From the NCBI GenBank assembly GCA_937992195.1, contig CALKKV010000078.1, forward strand, positions 1 to 43,533: a stretch of DNA of 43,533 nt, given 5' to 3'. The stretch comes from an uncultured Gammaproteobacteria bacterium. Lineage in GTDB: Bacteria; Pseudomonadota; Gammaproteobacteria; Arenicellales; Poriferihabitantaceae. The notes below the pieces were generated by a model. It did not search any database, was not told where the DNA came from, and saw only the letters and a list, made by a program, of their open reading frames with translations. Shown one piece after another: positions 21,488 to 29,219 of this stretch; position 1 is the first letter of the stretch; the number at the start of each line of letters is the position of its first letter. The position numbers were made by a program, and so were the translations under genes.

Positions 21488-22345
21488 TCAATCACTTTTC
21501 ACTTCTCCCTTACGCAACGACATGGCTAAATCATAGTAATCATTGCGTTTACCGCCAAACCATTTTGCAGCAAGCTGACTTGCAGTTTTAACCGATACTT
21601 CTGCGTTTACAAGAGTCAGAAACCGAACAACCTCAGTATGCTCTGGACTCACGTCAGTCTGACCTGCAATCATCAACACAAATTCGCCCTTTTGATGATT
21701 GTCCGCGCTACATATTGTCTCTCTGACTGTCACCGCTGAACCACAGTAAAATTGCTCAAATTTTTTAGTCAGTTCGCGGCCGATCACGATATAGCGGTCT
21801 GGCCCCATGACTTCGACCAGATCATTCAGACTGGCAACAATCCTGTGACTCGACTCATACATCACCAGGGTTTGGCTTTCAGACTTAAGCGAAGCCAGCA
21901 AGCGCTGTCGTGGACCCGCTTTCGCGGGAAGAAAGCCACTAAAAGAAAAGCGGTCAGTCGGCAAACCAGAAGCACTTAGCGCTGTAGTTAGTGCAGAGGC
22001 GCCCGGAATCGGCGAGACCATAATCCCTTGCCTGTGCGCGGCTCTAACCAGGGTAAAACCAGGGTCACTTATCAACGGCGTACCTGCATCGCTTATCAAC
22101 GCTATATCACTGCCATTGAATAATCGCTCGATCACAGACGGAAGCTGCTTTTCTTCATTATGATCGTGATAGGACCAGCACTGGGTCGCAATATCAAACT
22201 CTCTCAGTAATATGCCGGCATGACGCGTATCTTCAGCCAAAATTAATTCAACTGAACGTAGAATCTCGATTGCACGGGCCGACATGTCACCTAGATTGCC
22301 GATCGGGGTTGCAACAATATATAGCGTTGCAGTTTTGCTGTTCAT
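21488..22345 (-). CDS. rsmI: 16S rRNA (cytidine-1402-2'-O)-methyltransferase
   Basis: RsmI is an S-adenosylmethionine-dependent enzyme of the tetrapyrrole-methylase fold that methylates the 2'-OH of C1402 at the ribosomal decoding centre. The 285-aa sequence has the N-terminal LYIVATPIGNLGDMSARAIE, the AEDTRHAG motif, DAGTPLISDPGF and PIPGASALTTALSASGLPTD, all typical. It is divergent from lpoA, an arrangement shared with E. coli (yraL/yraM). The 133-bp gap between them should hold both promoters; I could not assign them. Confidence 0.97.
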   Translation of the reverse strand: MNSKTATLYIVATPIGNLGDMSARAIEILRSVELILAEDTRHAGILLREFDIATQCWSYHDHNEEKQLPSVIERLFNGSDIALISDAGTPLISDPGFTLVRAAHRQGIMVSPIPGASALTTALSASGLPTDRFSFSGFLPAKAGPRQRLLASLKSESQTLVMYESSHRIVASLNDLVEVMGPDRYIVIGRELTKKFEQFYCGSAVTVRETICSADNHQKGEFVLMIAGQTDVSPEHTEVVRFLTLVNAEVSVKTASQLAAKWFGGKRNDYYDLAMSLRKGEVKSD

Positions 22346-22478
22346 TGCCTGGTCTCGTATACTTTAAGGGTGCTTTCGAGACTTCAGACCACATGGACGA
22401 TCCTGACGACTCGACTATGACCTGAAGTGCTCTCAATGCTATGACTCTATCATTCATCCAACTGTGGAATCCGCTGTA

Positions 22479-24548
22479 ATGAATCTCAATTTTCCGGCTC
22501 GATTTAAAGCGACACTCTTAATCACTGTCAGCGCCTTCCTTATTGCCGGTTGCGGAGGTAGTGATCGTGTGCAACCGCAGTCTTCGTCTACAGTAATTGA
22601 GGCTCCTCTAGAAAACACGAATGAAACAGCGGTCGGAGGCGTTATCGTTCAAGGCATTGATCGGGAAGGCCAATTTCAGTCAGAATTAATCGATGGCGAA
22701 GATGCCTGGGAGCTGGCGGCTTTGGCCGACAGAACAAGTGGCCCTGAAGCAATTGAACTGAGATTAAACGCAGTTCAACAATTTATCGCTTTACAGGAGT
22801 TTCCGGATGCTGAAACTCAAACTAATTTTTTGGTTGATGCTCCGCTCAATCCTCTTCAGACAGCGCGATTGAGCTTGTATCGCGGGCAGATTGCTTCTGC
22901 GCTAGGTCAGCCTGACTTGGCTTTGCAATACTTGTTGCCGCTTCGGTATCGCAGCAATCTGGCCCAGCAAGATCAAATCGGCTTGTTTCAGTCTCTTGCC
23001 AACGCGCAGCTTGCCTCAGGTCAACGCGTCGATGCACTCGTTAGCCTGATGAAGGCAGACGAGCTGATGGCAAACAGAATCGACCAAGCCGACCTTCAGC
23101 TGGAGAACCAGAATCAGATCGTTGGGCTGCTCGCGACACTTTCTCCCCCTGAACAATCGCTGCTCGCCCAATCTGCCGCTCGCAACGGCCTACCCAGTAA
23201 CCTGGTATCTGGCTGGACTACGTTTTTGCCACTAATTGACATGGACGAACAGGCGAGATACGAGCCGTTAAACCGCTGGGCCAAGACCTATGCAACCCAC
23301 CCCGCGAGAGCAGATTTGCTTGGCAATCTTCCTCCTCCAAGTCTTGATCTACAAAGCTTTCAGCACGTCGCTTTACTGCTTCCGCTGACCTCACCATTTG
23401 GTAACGCAGCCCAGGCTTTCTACGATGGATTTATAGAATCTCACAACAAAGACAATAATTTTAATAAGCCCATAGTGAGCTTGCATGATATTGGGGAAGA
23501 CGCGGGATTAACTTCTTTCTATTATCAATCGGCGATGAGAGAAGGCGCTGATTTCATCGTCGGACCGCTTGGTAGATCCGCCGTTGCTAGTTTGTTGGGC
23601 GCCGAGAGTCTGCCGCTACCAACCCTTGTTCTCGGAGACATTGGCATTGATCAGTCTGCCGACAATACTTATGGCATTAGCCTGTCTCCTGAACTTGAAG
23701 CAGAACAAGTAGCACAGCGCGCTTTCGACAACGGTCACAGACAAGCCGCTATTTTCCGGAGCGTTTCCGGGAACGGTCGTCGGGCCGCTGAAGCATTTAA
23801 TCGCAAGTGGATTGAGTTAGGTGGCGTTGTCGTCACCAATAAATCCTTCCCCGAGTCCATCGATGACTATTCACGCATCATTCAACAGCTGCTTGAGGTC
23901 AATCAAAGTATCTCCAGAGAGCGTGTGTTAAGCGCAAAACTAGGGGTGAATCTCGAGTTTACGCCGCGTCGTCGCAATGACATCGACATGCTGTTTTTTG
24001 CCGGAGATGCAAGACAGGCGCGCTTACTGGTGCCGCAGATGCGGTTTTTCCAGGCCCACGATCTGCCAATTTATTCGACCTCTAAGGTCTTCAACGGCAA
24101 GACCAATCCGGCTGTGGATGCCGATTTGGACGGCATTGTATTCGGCGATATGGGCTGGATGTTAAATGCTGCACTCCCATTTGCTGCAGAACCGGATTCC
24201 ACCTCGCAAACCGGCGAAACTGAAGACTCCACGGCGATCGGCACCCCCCAGATTTCAACCCAGCTCCAAACAAGTATTCCGCCTCCGGCACCCAAGAGTC
24301 CCTATCAGTTCTCTCCTCTTGATCGTCTGTATGCGCTGGGTTTGGAAAGCTATCACCTTATTCCTCGACTTTACTCAATGCGGCAGGATCAAAGACAGCA
24401 ATACCTGGGAGAAGCTTTCGGCGCAAAGGTAAGATCAGATGGCAATATTATTCGTCTTCTTGACTGGGCAACGTTTGACCAGGGAAATATTGCTTTACTT
24501 CCTTCCGGCGCCGAACAAAGAATCATAGAGAGCGACCCGCTTCAATGA
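22479..24548 (+). CDS. lpoA: Penicillin-binding protein activator lipoprotein LpoA
   Basis: LpoA is an outer-membrane lipoprotein that spans the periplasm to activate PBP1A. From ATG 22479 the 689-aa product has a lipobox FLIAGC (Cys25). A TPR-like N-terminal half (DLALQYLLPLRYRSNLAQQD) follows, then a periplasmic-binding-protein-like C-terminal half (VALLLPLTSPFGNAAQAFYD, FIVGPLGRSAVASL). A low-complexity insert rich in Ser, Thr and Pro lies around residues 570-610. A GTG at 22464 is in frame but would push the signal peptide inward. Its stop overlaps yraN by 4 bp. Confidence 0.93.
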   Translation: MNLNFPARFKATLLITVSAFLIAGCGGSDRVQPQSSSTVIEAPLENTNETAVGGVIVQGIDREGQFQSELIDGEDAWELAALADRTSGPEAIELRLNAVQQFIALQEFPDAETQTNFLVDAPLNPLQTARLSLYRGQIASALGQPDLALQYLLPLRYRSNLAQQDQIGLFQSLANAQLASGQRVDALVSLMKADELMANRIDQADLQLENQNQIVGLLATLSPPEQSLLAQSAARNGLPSNLVSGWTTFLPLIDMDEQARYEPLNRWAKTYATHPARADLLGNLPPPSLDLQSFQHVALLLPLTSPFGNAAQAFYDGFIESHNKDNNFNKPIVSLHDIGEDAGLTSFYYQSAMREGADFIVGPLGRSAVASLLGAESLPLPTLVLGDIGIDQSADNTYGISLSPELEAEQVAQRAFDNGHRQAAIFRSVSGNGRRAAEAFNRKWIELGGVVVTNKSFPESIDDYSRIIQQLLEVNQSISRERVLSAKLGVNLEFTPRRRNDIDMLFFAGDARQARLLVPQMRFFQAHDLPIYSTSKVFNGKTNPAVDADLDGIVFGDMGWMLNAALPFAAEPDSTSQTGETEDSTAIGTPQISTQLQTSIPPPAPKSPYQFSPLDRLYALGLESYHLIPRLYSMRQDQRQQYLGEAFGAKVRSDGNIIRLLDWATFDQGNIALLPSGAEQRIIESDPLQ

Positions 24549-24913
24549 GCGTGGGGCCGGTTTCGGCGATTGAACGCGGCAAAGCCGCTGAAGACTTTGC
24601 CCTTTCGGAACTTAAAATAAAAGGATTTCAGCTGATTGAACGAAATTTTTCTTGTAAGCAAGGAGAGCTCGATTTAGTAATGATGGATCGTAATGAACTG
24701 GTGTTTGTCGAAGTACGCTATCGAAAAAGCAAGGATTTTGGTAACGGACTGGAAAGTATTGACCATCACAAACAACGCAAACTGCGCATCGCCGCAGAAA
24801 CATGGTTAGGAAAAAACCAATCAGCCGTTTTCAAAGGCTGTCGATTTGATGTCATGTCAATTTCAGGAGAAGTCGGACACTTTACAGCTGACTGGATAGA
24901 CGATGCTTTTTAG
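24545..24913 (+). CDS. yraN: UPF0102 family protein YraN
   Basis: This 122-aa protein has the family core GKAAEDFALSELKIKGFQLI, GELDLVMMDRNELVFVEVRY and HHKQRKLRIAAETWL. The Glu-Asp and ExK-like spacing indicates a predicted PD-(D/E)XK nuclease fold; the biochemical role is not established. It starts with ATGA overlapping the lpoA stop, so it is translationally coupled. It keeps the lpoA-yraN-diaA order of E. coli. Confidence 0.95.
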   Translation: MSVGPVSAIERGKAAEDFALSELKIKGFQLIERNFSCKQGELDLVMMDRNELVFVEVRYRKSKDFGNGLESIDHHKQRKLRIAAETWLGKNQSAVFKGCRFDVMSISGEVGHFTADWIDDAF

Positions 24914-24967
24914 GACACTTTCAAGTATGGTTCGCGTCAAATTATTTTATCTCTGTCAATCTCGATT

Positions 24968-25561
24968 ATGAGCAAACCGACAAGCGCACAATTCAACCAA
25001 CTTTTAGATCATAGCATTGCCGCAATAGAAAGCGCCCGAGCTCTTAATGACAGTGTTTTACGGGCATCTACACTGATGGCTGAAATGCTCGAAGCCGGCG
25101 GCAAAATTCTGGTTTGCGGAAACGGTGGATCCGCCGCTGACTCACTACATTTTTCCAGTGAACTGCTGAATAAGTTCTATCGGATTCGTCGGCCGTTAGC
25201 GTCCATTTGTCTTGCGGCAGACGTGTCAACCCTGACATCTATCGGTAATGATGAAAGTTATGATCAGGTGTTCGCCAAACAGGTTGAGGCTCTGGGTAGA
25301 AAAGGAGATGTGCTGGTCGCGATCACTACCTCCGGGCAATCCCCAAGTATTTTGAACGCGGTAAAATCAGCGCATCAGGCAAACATCCACGTTGTCACAC
25401 TCAACGGCAGAGACGGTGGCAAACTGACACCAATGTTAAATAATGAGGACATTGACATCGTTGTGTCACAGAAAGAGACTGCTCGCATTCAGGAAGTACA
25501 CGGTATAATCATTCACGCGTTTTGCCAATTTATTGATCAACACTTATTTGGAGAGCTATAG
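24968..25561 (+). CDS. diaA: SIS-domain protein, DiaA / phosphoheptose isomerase (GmhA) type
   Basis: The 197-aa SIS-domain protein has GNGGSAADSLHFSSEL, TSIGNDESYDQVFAKQ, AITTSGQSPSILNAV and TARIQEVHGIIIH. By position (after yraN, before the BON lipoprotein) it corresponds to DiaA, which promotes DnaA assembly at oriC. It also keeps the Glu of HFSSEL and the His of QEVH, which are catalytic in GmhA (sedoheptulose 7-phosphate isomerase). A heptose gene (rfaE2) lies two genes downstream, so it may carry the GmhA activity or both roles. The symbol is given on synteny. Confidence 0.88.
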   Translation: MSKPTSAQFNQLLDHSIAAIESARALNDSVLRASTLMAEMLEAGGKILVCGNGGSAADSLHFSSELLNKFYRIRRPLASICLAADVSTLTSIGNDESYDQVFAKQVEALGRKGDVLVAITTSGQSPSILNAVKSAHQANIHVVTLNGRDGGKLTPMLNNEDIDIVVSQKETARIQEVHGIIIHAFCQFIDQHLFGEL

Positions 25562-25562
25562 C

Positions 25563-26207
25563 ATGCCGAATTCAGGCCTTATGAAAAATTCTTACCCGAT
25601 AGCAAAACATCTTGCCTCTGGCTCCCGAAAGCTTCGATTGCTTTTGATGAGTTTAACCGCGCTTTTCTGCGTTGAATTTCTCGCTGCTTGTGTGCCGGTG
25701 CTCGTTGCAACGGCTACGGTTACCGCTATAAATGTTGCCACCGACCGCCGAACCCTGGGCAGAAATATTGATGACAATACTCTCGAACTCGAACTTCGAA
25801 AAGATTATCGGCTAAGCGCTGAATTACAGGGAACCAACGTTAGCGTCACAGCGAATAACGGCGTGGTTTTGCTCACTGGCGAAGTGGTCTCTGATCAGCA
25901 GCGAAAGTTAGCGGAACAAATGGCTGAATCTCGCACCCGAACGATCACTGTAGTCAATGAGCTACAGCTGGCCGGCGCTACCGGACTTGGCAGCCGAACC
26001 AATGACTCCTTTATCACAACCAAGGTAAAAACTGCACTGGTTCAATCCAAAGCCGTGAAAGCCAATGCGATTAAAGTAGTCACTGAAGGCGGCAGAGTAT
26101 ATTTACTCGGTTTGGTCACCCGAAGCGAAGCTGACTCTGCTGTTGCAGCAGCTCAAACGGTTTCCGGGGTTACTCACATTGTGAAAGTATTTGAATACAT
26201 CAAATAG
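25563..26207 (+). CDS. dolP: Dual BON-domain lipoprotein DolP (YraP)
   Basis: DolP is an outer-membrane lipoprotein with two BON domains that binds anionic lipids and supports envelope integrity. The 214-aa product has a signal peptide ending FLAAC (Cys43 from the ATG at 25563; Met7 would shorten the n-region). BON 1 is around residues 70-130 (ISVTANNGVVLLTGEV-like) and BON 2 around 140-212 (IKVVTEGGRVYLLGLVTRSE). GGAGAG ahead of 25563 supports this start; the frame opens earlier inside diaA. The gene is 1 bp after diaA. Confidence 0.92.
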   Translation: MPNSGLMKNSYPIAKHLASGSRKLRLLLMSLTALFCVEFLAACVPVLVATATVTAINVATDRRTLGRNIDDNTLELELRKDYRLSAELQGTNVSVTANNGVVLLTGEVVSDQQRKLAEQMAESRTRTITVVNELQLAGATGLGSRTNDSFITTKVKTALVQSKAVKANAIKVVTEGGRVYLLGLVTRSEADSAVAAAQTVSGVTHIVKVFEYIK

Positions 26208-26248
26208 TATTCAAACTAGTTACTTTTACTAAGCTTGTCTGATCGCAG

Positions 26249-26734
26249 ATGCCGTCTCACGCCAGCGTTTTCGCCGGAGACTTTAGCGATCAGATAGCTT
26301 TAGATACCTGGCTATCCAAGTTGCCACGGCCGTTGGTATTCACCAACGGCTGCTTTGATATTTTGCATCGTGGACATATCACCTACCTCGCTACGGCATC
26401 TGAATTAGGTGCAAGCTTAGTCGTCGGTGTTAATACCGACGCCTCAGTAAGAAGTCTCGGTAAGGGCGACGATCGCCCACTCAACCGTCTCGAAGATCGC
26501 ATGGAGCTACTTGCTGCTTTGCGCGTTATCGATGGCGTCATTTCTTTTGATACGCCTACTCCACTCTCTCTGATTGAAGCAATTCGGCCCGAAGTGCTAG
26601 TAAAGGGTGGAGACTGGAAGCCCGCAGATATTGTGGGCGCTAAAGAAGTCCAGGGATGGGGAGGTAGCGTGCGATCAATTGCATTCGAATACGATCGCTC
26701 GACTACCAAACTATTAGAAAAAATCAGAAGCTAA
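26249..26734 (+). CDS. rfaE2: D-glycero-beta-D-manno-heptose 1-phosphate adenylyltransferase
   Basis: This is the stand-alone C-terminal half of HldE (161 aa). It adds AMP from ATP to heptose 1-phosphate, making ADP-heptose for the LPS inner core. The nucleotidyltransferase motifs are FTNGCFDILHRGHITYL (HxGH) and VGVNTDASVRSLGKG, with EVLVKGGDWKPADIVGAKEV near the end. It follows dolP by 41 bp on the same strand. Its nearness to a GmhA-like SIS protein suggests a small heptose cluster. The separate kinase domain is not in this window. Confidence 0.93.
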   Translation: MPSHASVFAGDFSDQIALDTWLSKLPRPLVFTNGCFDILHRGHITYLATASELGASLVVGVNTDASVRSLGKGDDRPLNRLEDRMELLAALRVIDGVISFDTPTPLSLIEAIRPEVLVKGGDWKPADIVGAKEVQGWGGSVRSIAFEYDRSTTKLLEKIRS

Positions 26735-26790
26735 AGCGCCAACTGATCTTTTAGAAGCCGTGAACAGCCAAAACCCGAGTGGCTATAATT

Positions 26791-27231
26791 CTACCACTCC
26801 CCGGTATTTTCCATCGACAGCCATGGCTCTGCATCAGCAAGTCGCTCTCCTTCTTGCAATAGTTCAATCGAAATATTATCCGGGGATCGAACAAATGCCA
26901 TTCGGCCATCCCGTGGCGGCCGGTTGATTGTCACGCCATGATCGACCAGTCTTTGACAGGTGTCATAGATATTATCGACGCTATAAGCCAAATGTCCAAA
27001 GTTGCGTCCGCCGTCATAAGCTTCTGGATCCCAGTTATGGGTAAGCTCAATCACCGGAGCACTGTGTTCGTTGGCGGTGCCTTCATCATTTGGCGCAGCC
27101 AAAAACACCAGCGTGAAGCGTCCACCTTCATAGTCGTTGCGGCGTACTTCAATCATTCCCAGGGCGTCTCTGTAGAATTTCAATGATTCTTCGAGATCGG
27201 TCACGCGGACCATTGTGTGTAAATATCTCAT
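26791..27231 (-). CDS. gloA: Lactoylglutathione lyase (glyoxalase I)
   Basis: Glyoxalase I isomerises the methylglyoxal-glutathione adduct to lactoylglutathione in the cytoplasm. The 146-aa protein shows both halves of the fold and the metal ligands by motif: His5 in LHTMVRV, Glu in VIELTHNWD, His in [11 protein letters not shown] and Glu in [20 protein letters not shown] is characteristic of the Ni-type bacterial enzyme. It converges with rfaE2 and ends 56 bp from it; a palindrome lies between it and slyX. Confidence 0.95.
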   Translation of the reverse strand: MRYLHTMVRVTDLEESLKFYRDALGMIEVRRNDYEGGRFTLVFLAAPNDEGTANEHSAPVIELTHNWDPEAYDGGRNFGHLAYSVDNIYDTCQRLVDHGVTINRPPRDGRMAFVRSPDNISIELLQEGERLADAEPWLSMENTGEW

Positions 27232-27250
27232 TTGGTTTTCCGTTGAGTGA

Positions 27251-27298
27251 AGGGGTCAGCCCACATTTAATTTACAAATTAAATGTGGGCTGACCCCT
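27251..27298. repeat. Perfect 23-bp palindrome with 2-nt spacer (REP-like or bidirectional terminator)
   Basis: Arms 27251-27273 and 27276-27298 are exactly complementary; they begin AGGGGTCAGCCCACATTTAA. The inner, AT-rich part of the stem could tighten into a hairpin on either strand. The right arm overlaps the slyX stop codon by 2 bp. It lies between gloA and slyX, which run in the same direction. Perfection over 46 bp in an intergenic space suggests a mobile repeat, such as a RAYT-mobilised REP, now serving as transcription stop. Confidence 0.85.
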
Positions 27299-27503
27299 AA
27301 TAATGGGGTGGCACTTCATTGCCAGAGTCAAACTCCCCCGTTTCTTGAAAGCGGCTTAATCTTAGCTCAAGTAGTTCCAGTTTTTGTGACAATTGATCCA
27401 GCTGTTTTTGTTGCCCACGTATCAAATCACTATATTGTTCAAGCAACAATTCTTGTTCGGTGACCAGTGTCTCTAGGTGGGCGATTCTGGATTCAGTATT
27501 CAT
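27297..27503 (-). CDS. slyX: SlyX family protein
   Basis: This 68-aa, mostly coiled-coil protein begins MNTESRIAHLETLVTEQE and ends in the family-typical PPHY. Function is unknown despite wide distribution in Gammaproteobacteria. The ATG at 27503 follows the dipeptidase stop by 2 bp, so it is co-translated; a TTG two codons earlier is the alternative. Its stop codon is fused to the palindrome at 27251-27298. Confidence 0.93.
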   Translation of the reverse strand: MNTESRIAHLETLVTEQELLLEQYSDLIRGQQKQLDQLSQKLELLELRLSRFQETGEFDSGNEVPPHY

Positions 27504-27505
27504 TT

Positions 27506-28480
27506 TCAAGCCGGCCCAAAGCTGGTTTCAAAAAAGCGTAACCAGTTGCCTCCCATTATCTTCTCGATATCGATGTTTGAAAATCCATGGGCAGCCAATC
27601 CGGCCGAAATATTTGGGTAGTCTGCAGAGCTTGAAAACCACGCAGGTTGTTTTGGAAATCCCGCCTGTTTGGCAGAGCCTTCTCCAAAATCCATCACTTT
27701 ACTCCAACGACCGTTACGCATCCATTCGACCACGCTGTCTGGTTGCCCCTGACACAAATCAGAACCCAAACCGATATGGTCGATTCCCACCTTATCAGCG
27801 GTGGCAGCAACCATGGTGCAAAAGTCTTCGATTGTGCAGTTAGTTCCTTTATGCAAATGATGCGGATACAGACTAAAGCCTAACATTCCGCCACTTTGCG
27901 CTAGCGCGGTAATCACATCATCAGACTTATTTCGTAAAGCCGGATGAAAGGAAGATGGATTTGCATGGGTAATCGCAATCGGACGTTCAGACAGCTCAAT
28001 TGCTTCGAGAGTAGAGCGCTCAGCGCTGTGAGACATATCAATTACCATCCCAACCCTATTCATTTCCTGAATCGCCTGCTTGCCAAACCGGGTAATCCCG
28101 GGATCATCATCTTCATAGCATCCGGTGGCGAGCAAGCTTTGATTGTTATAGCTAAGCTGCATAAACCGAACGCCTAAAGTATGAAAAATCTCGATCAGCG
28201 AAAAATCATCCTCAATTGACGAACAGTTCTGGAAACCATAGACAATGCCAGTTTTGCCATTTTCTTTTGCTTTCAACACGTCGGCAGCAGTATTGACCCG
28301 CATAATTAGATCGCCGTGTTGTTCAAACAACAGATTCCACTCGCCGATTCGACGCAATGTCTCTAATGCGGTTTCGTGATAAACAATAGTGACATGGACA
28401 CAATCCAGTCCGCCTGCGCGCATTTGTTCAAAAATGCTGCGATCCCAATTCGAATATTGTAGCCCGTCAATTGTCAGCAT
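27506..28480 (-). CDS. M19 (membrane dipeptidase-like) family protein with altered metal site
   Basis: The 324-aa protein follows the M19 fold late in the chain: DMSHSAERS (His151), ITHANP (His172), ALRN (Arg183), and GLGSDLCQ. M19 enzymes cleave dipeptides, often with D-residues, using two zinc ions. The N-terminal His-x-Asp pair of the family is absent (DGLQYSNW instead), and the bridging Glu is replaced by Gln84 in GFQNCSSI. The zinc site is therefore probably altered or mononuclear. I recall a coherent subfamily with this same pattern in marine proteobacteria, so it is unlikely to be random decay. It is followed by slyX. Confidence 0.88.
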   Translation of the reverse strand: MLTIDGLQYSNWDRSIFEQMRAGGLDCVHVTIVYHETALETLRRIGEWNLLFEQHGDLIMRVNTAADVLKAKENGKTGIVYGFQNCSSIEDDFSLIEIFHTLGVRFMQLSYNNQSLLATGCYEDDDPGITRFGKQAIQEMNRVGMVIDMSHSAERSTLEAIELSERPIAITHANPSSFHPALRNKSDDVITALAQSGGMLGFSLYPHHLHKGTNCTIEDFCTMVAATADKVGIDHIGLGSDLCQGQPDSVVEWMRNGRWSKVMDFGEGSAKQAGFPKQPAWFSSSADYPNISAGLAAHGFSNIDIEKIMGGNWLRFFETSFGPA

Positions 28481-28528
28481 TCGCTAGCCTTGATAGTTTA
28501 TGTGTTTGATTCATTGTGATTTAGTTAA

Positions 28529-28746
28529 GGAACCTCTGCAAAAATCATGACCGGAAAGCTTGAGCGAAAAATATCCCATGTCAGCGTTACAAAACTACGC
28601 AATCGTGCGCGGTACCCGACTCCTGCTACTACGCGCATTTTGCGCCTTGATCTTGAATACTTTTCATCTCAATCTTCCACGCCTCGCTGGCCGCACCTCG
28701 CCGGCGGCACCTTGCCGGCCGCACCCAGACTTTTGCAGAGACTCCT
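28529..28746. mobile_element. MITE-like element, 218 bp, with TTAA target duplication
   Basis: The ends are GGAACCTCTGCAAAA (28529-28543) and the reverse complement GGAGTCTCTGCAAAA (28732-28746), matching at 13 of 15 positions. Both flanks are TTAA (28525-28528 and 28747-28750), a duplication typical of the IS5 group (YTAR). The interior lacks a transposase and ends in short GC-rich runs (GCCGCACCTCGCCGGCGGCA). It fills most of the gene-free gap between the dipeptidase gene and the DUF3144 gene (28481-28861). The flanking ~110 bp on the right show no other feature. Confidence 0.75.
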
Positions 28747-28861
28747 TAATCAATAATTTGCGATATCACCCGTATTTACATCGGGCAACAGATATTACCG
28801 TGATTCCGCAAACCAGTTAAACTCGGAATTTATAATCACTTTAACTTGAATAGTACTCAGT

Positions 28862-29140
28862 ATGTCAGATCAAAACGCCGAAGAATTCTGGAAGATCGCC
28901 GATTCATTCATTAATCAAGCTAACGAACTTTACGAAAAGGAAGGAGACGGCAAAGTTGGGTATGCGATGTTATATGCCGCCGCTCGCTTCAATGCTTTTA
29001 TTGTGGCTACGACCGCAGGCGGTAAACAGGAAATTGCCGAGGAAAAAGAACAGGCAACGGCATATTTCACCGAACAATATCGCAAAATGTTTACAGAAAA
29101 TCTTGAAGATTACGAGCAGAATTTCGAAAAGTACGTTTAA
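28862..29140 (+). CDS. DUF3144 domain protein
   Basis: The 92-aa soluble protein has EFWKIADSFINQANELYEKE followed by GYAMLYAAARFNAFIVAT, the DUF3144 core; function is unknown. It is acidic and helical, with a partially conserved C-terminal tail (FTENLEDYEQNFEKYV). It has its own leader after the MITE and lies 79 bp before the photolyase gene on the same strand. Confidence 0.87.
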   Translation: MSDQNAEEFWKIADSFINQANELYEKEGDGKVGYAMLYAAARFNAFIVATTAGGKQEIAEEKEQATAYFTEQYRKMFTENLEDYEQNFEKYV

Positions 29141-29219
29141 AACAGACGCAGGAGCTCATTCGCATTATAGCTAGCCCAGATGGACACTAAATTCACGCCT
29201 AGTATAGCTATAATCTTGA

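Noticed and set aside
26777..26799. Intrinsic terminator between rfaE2 and gloA
   Set aside because: GAGTGG/CCACTC forms only a 6-bp stem with an 11-nt loop and no U-tract, and it runs into the end of gloA.
28547..28820. Two overlapping small plus-strand frames between the dipeptidase and DUF3144 genes
   Set aside because: Both lie largely within the 218-bp MITE-like element, lack ribosome binding sites and have low-complexity, arginine/proline-rich ends.
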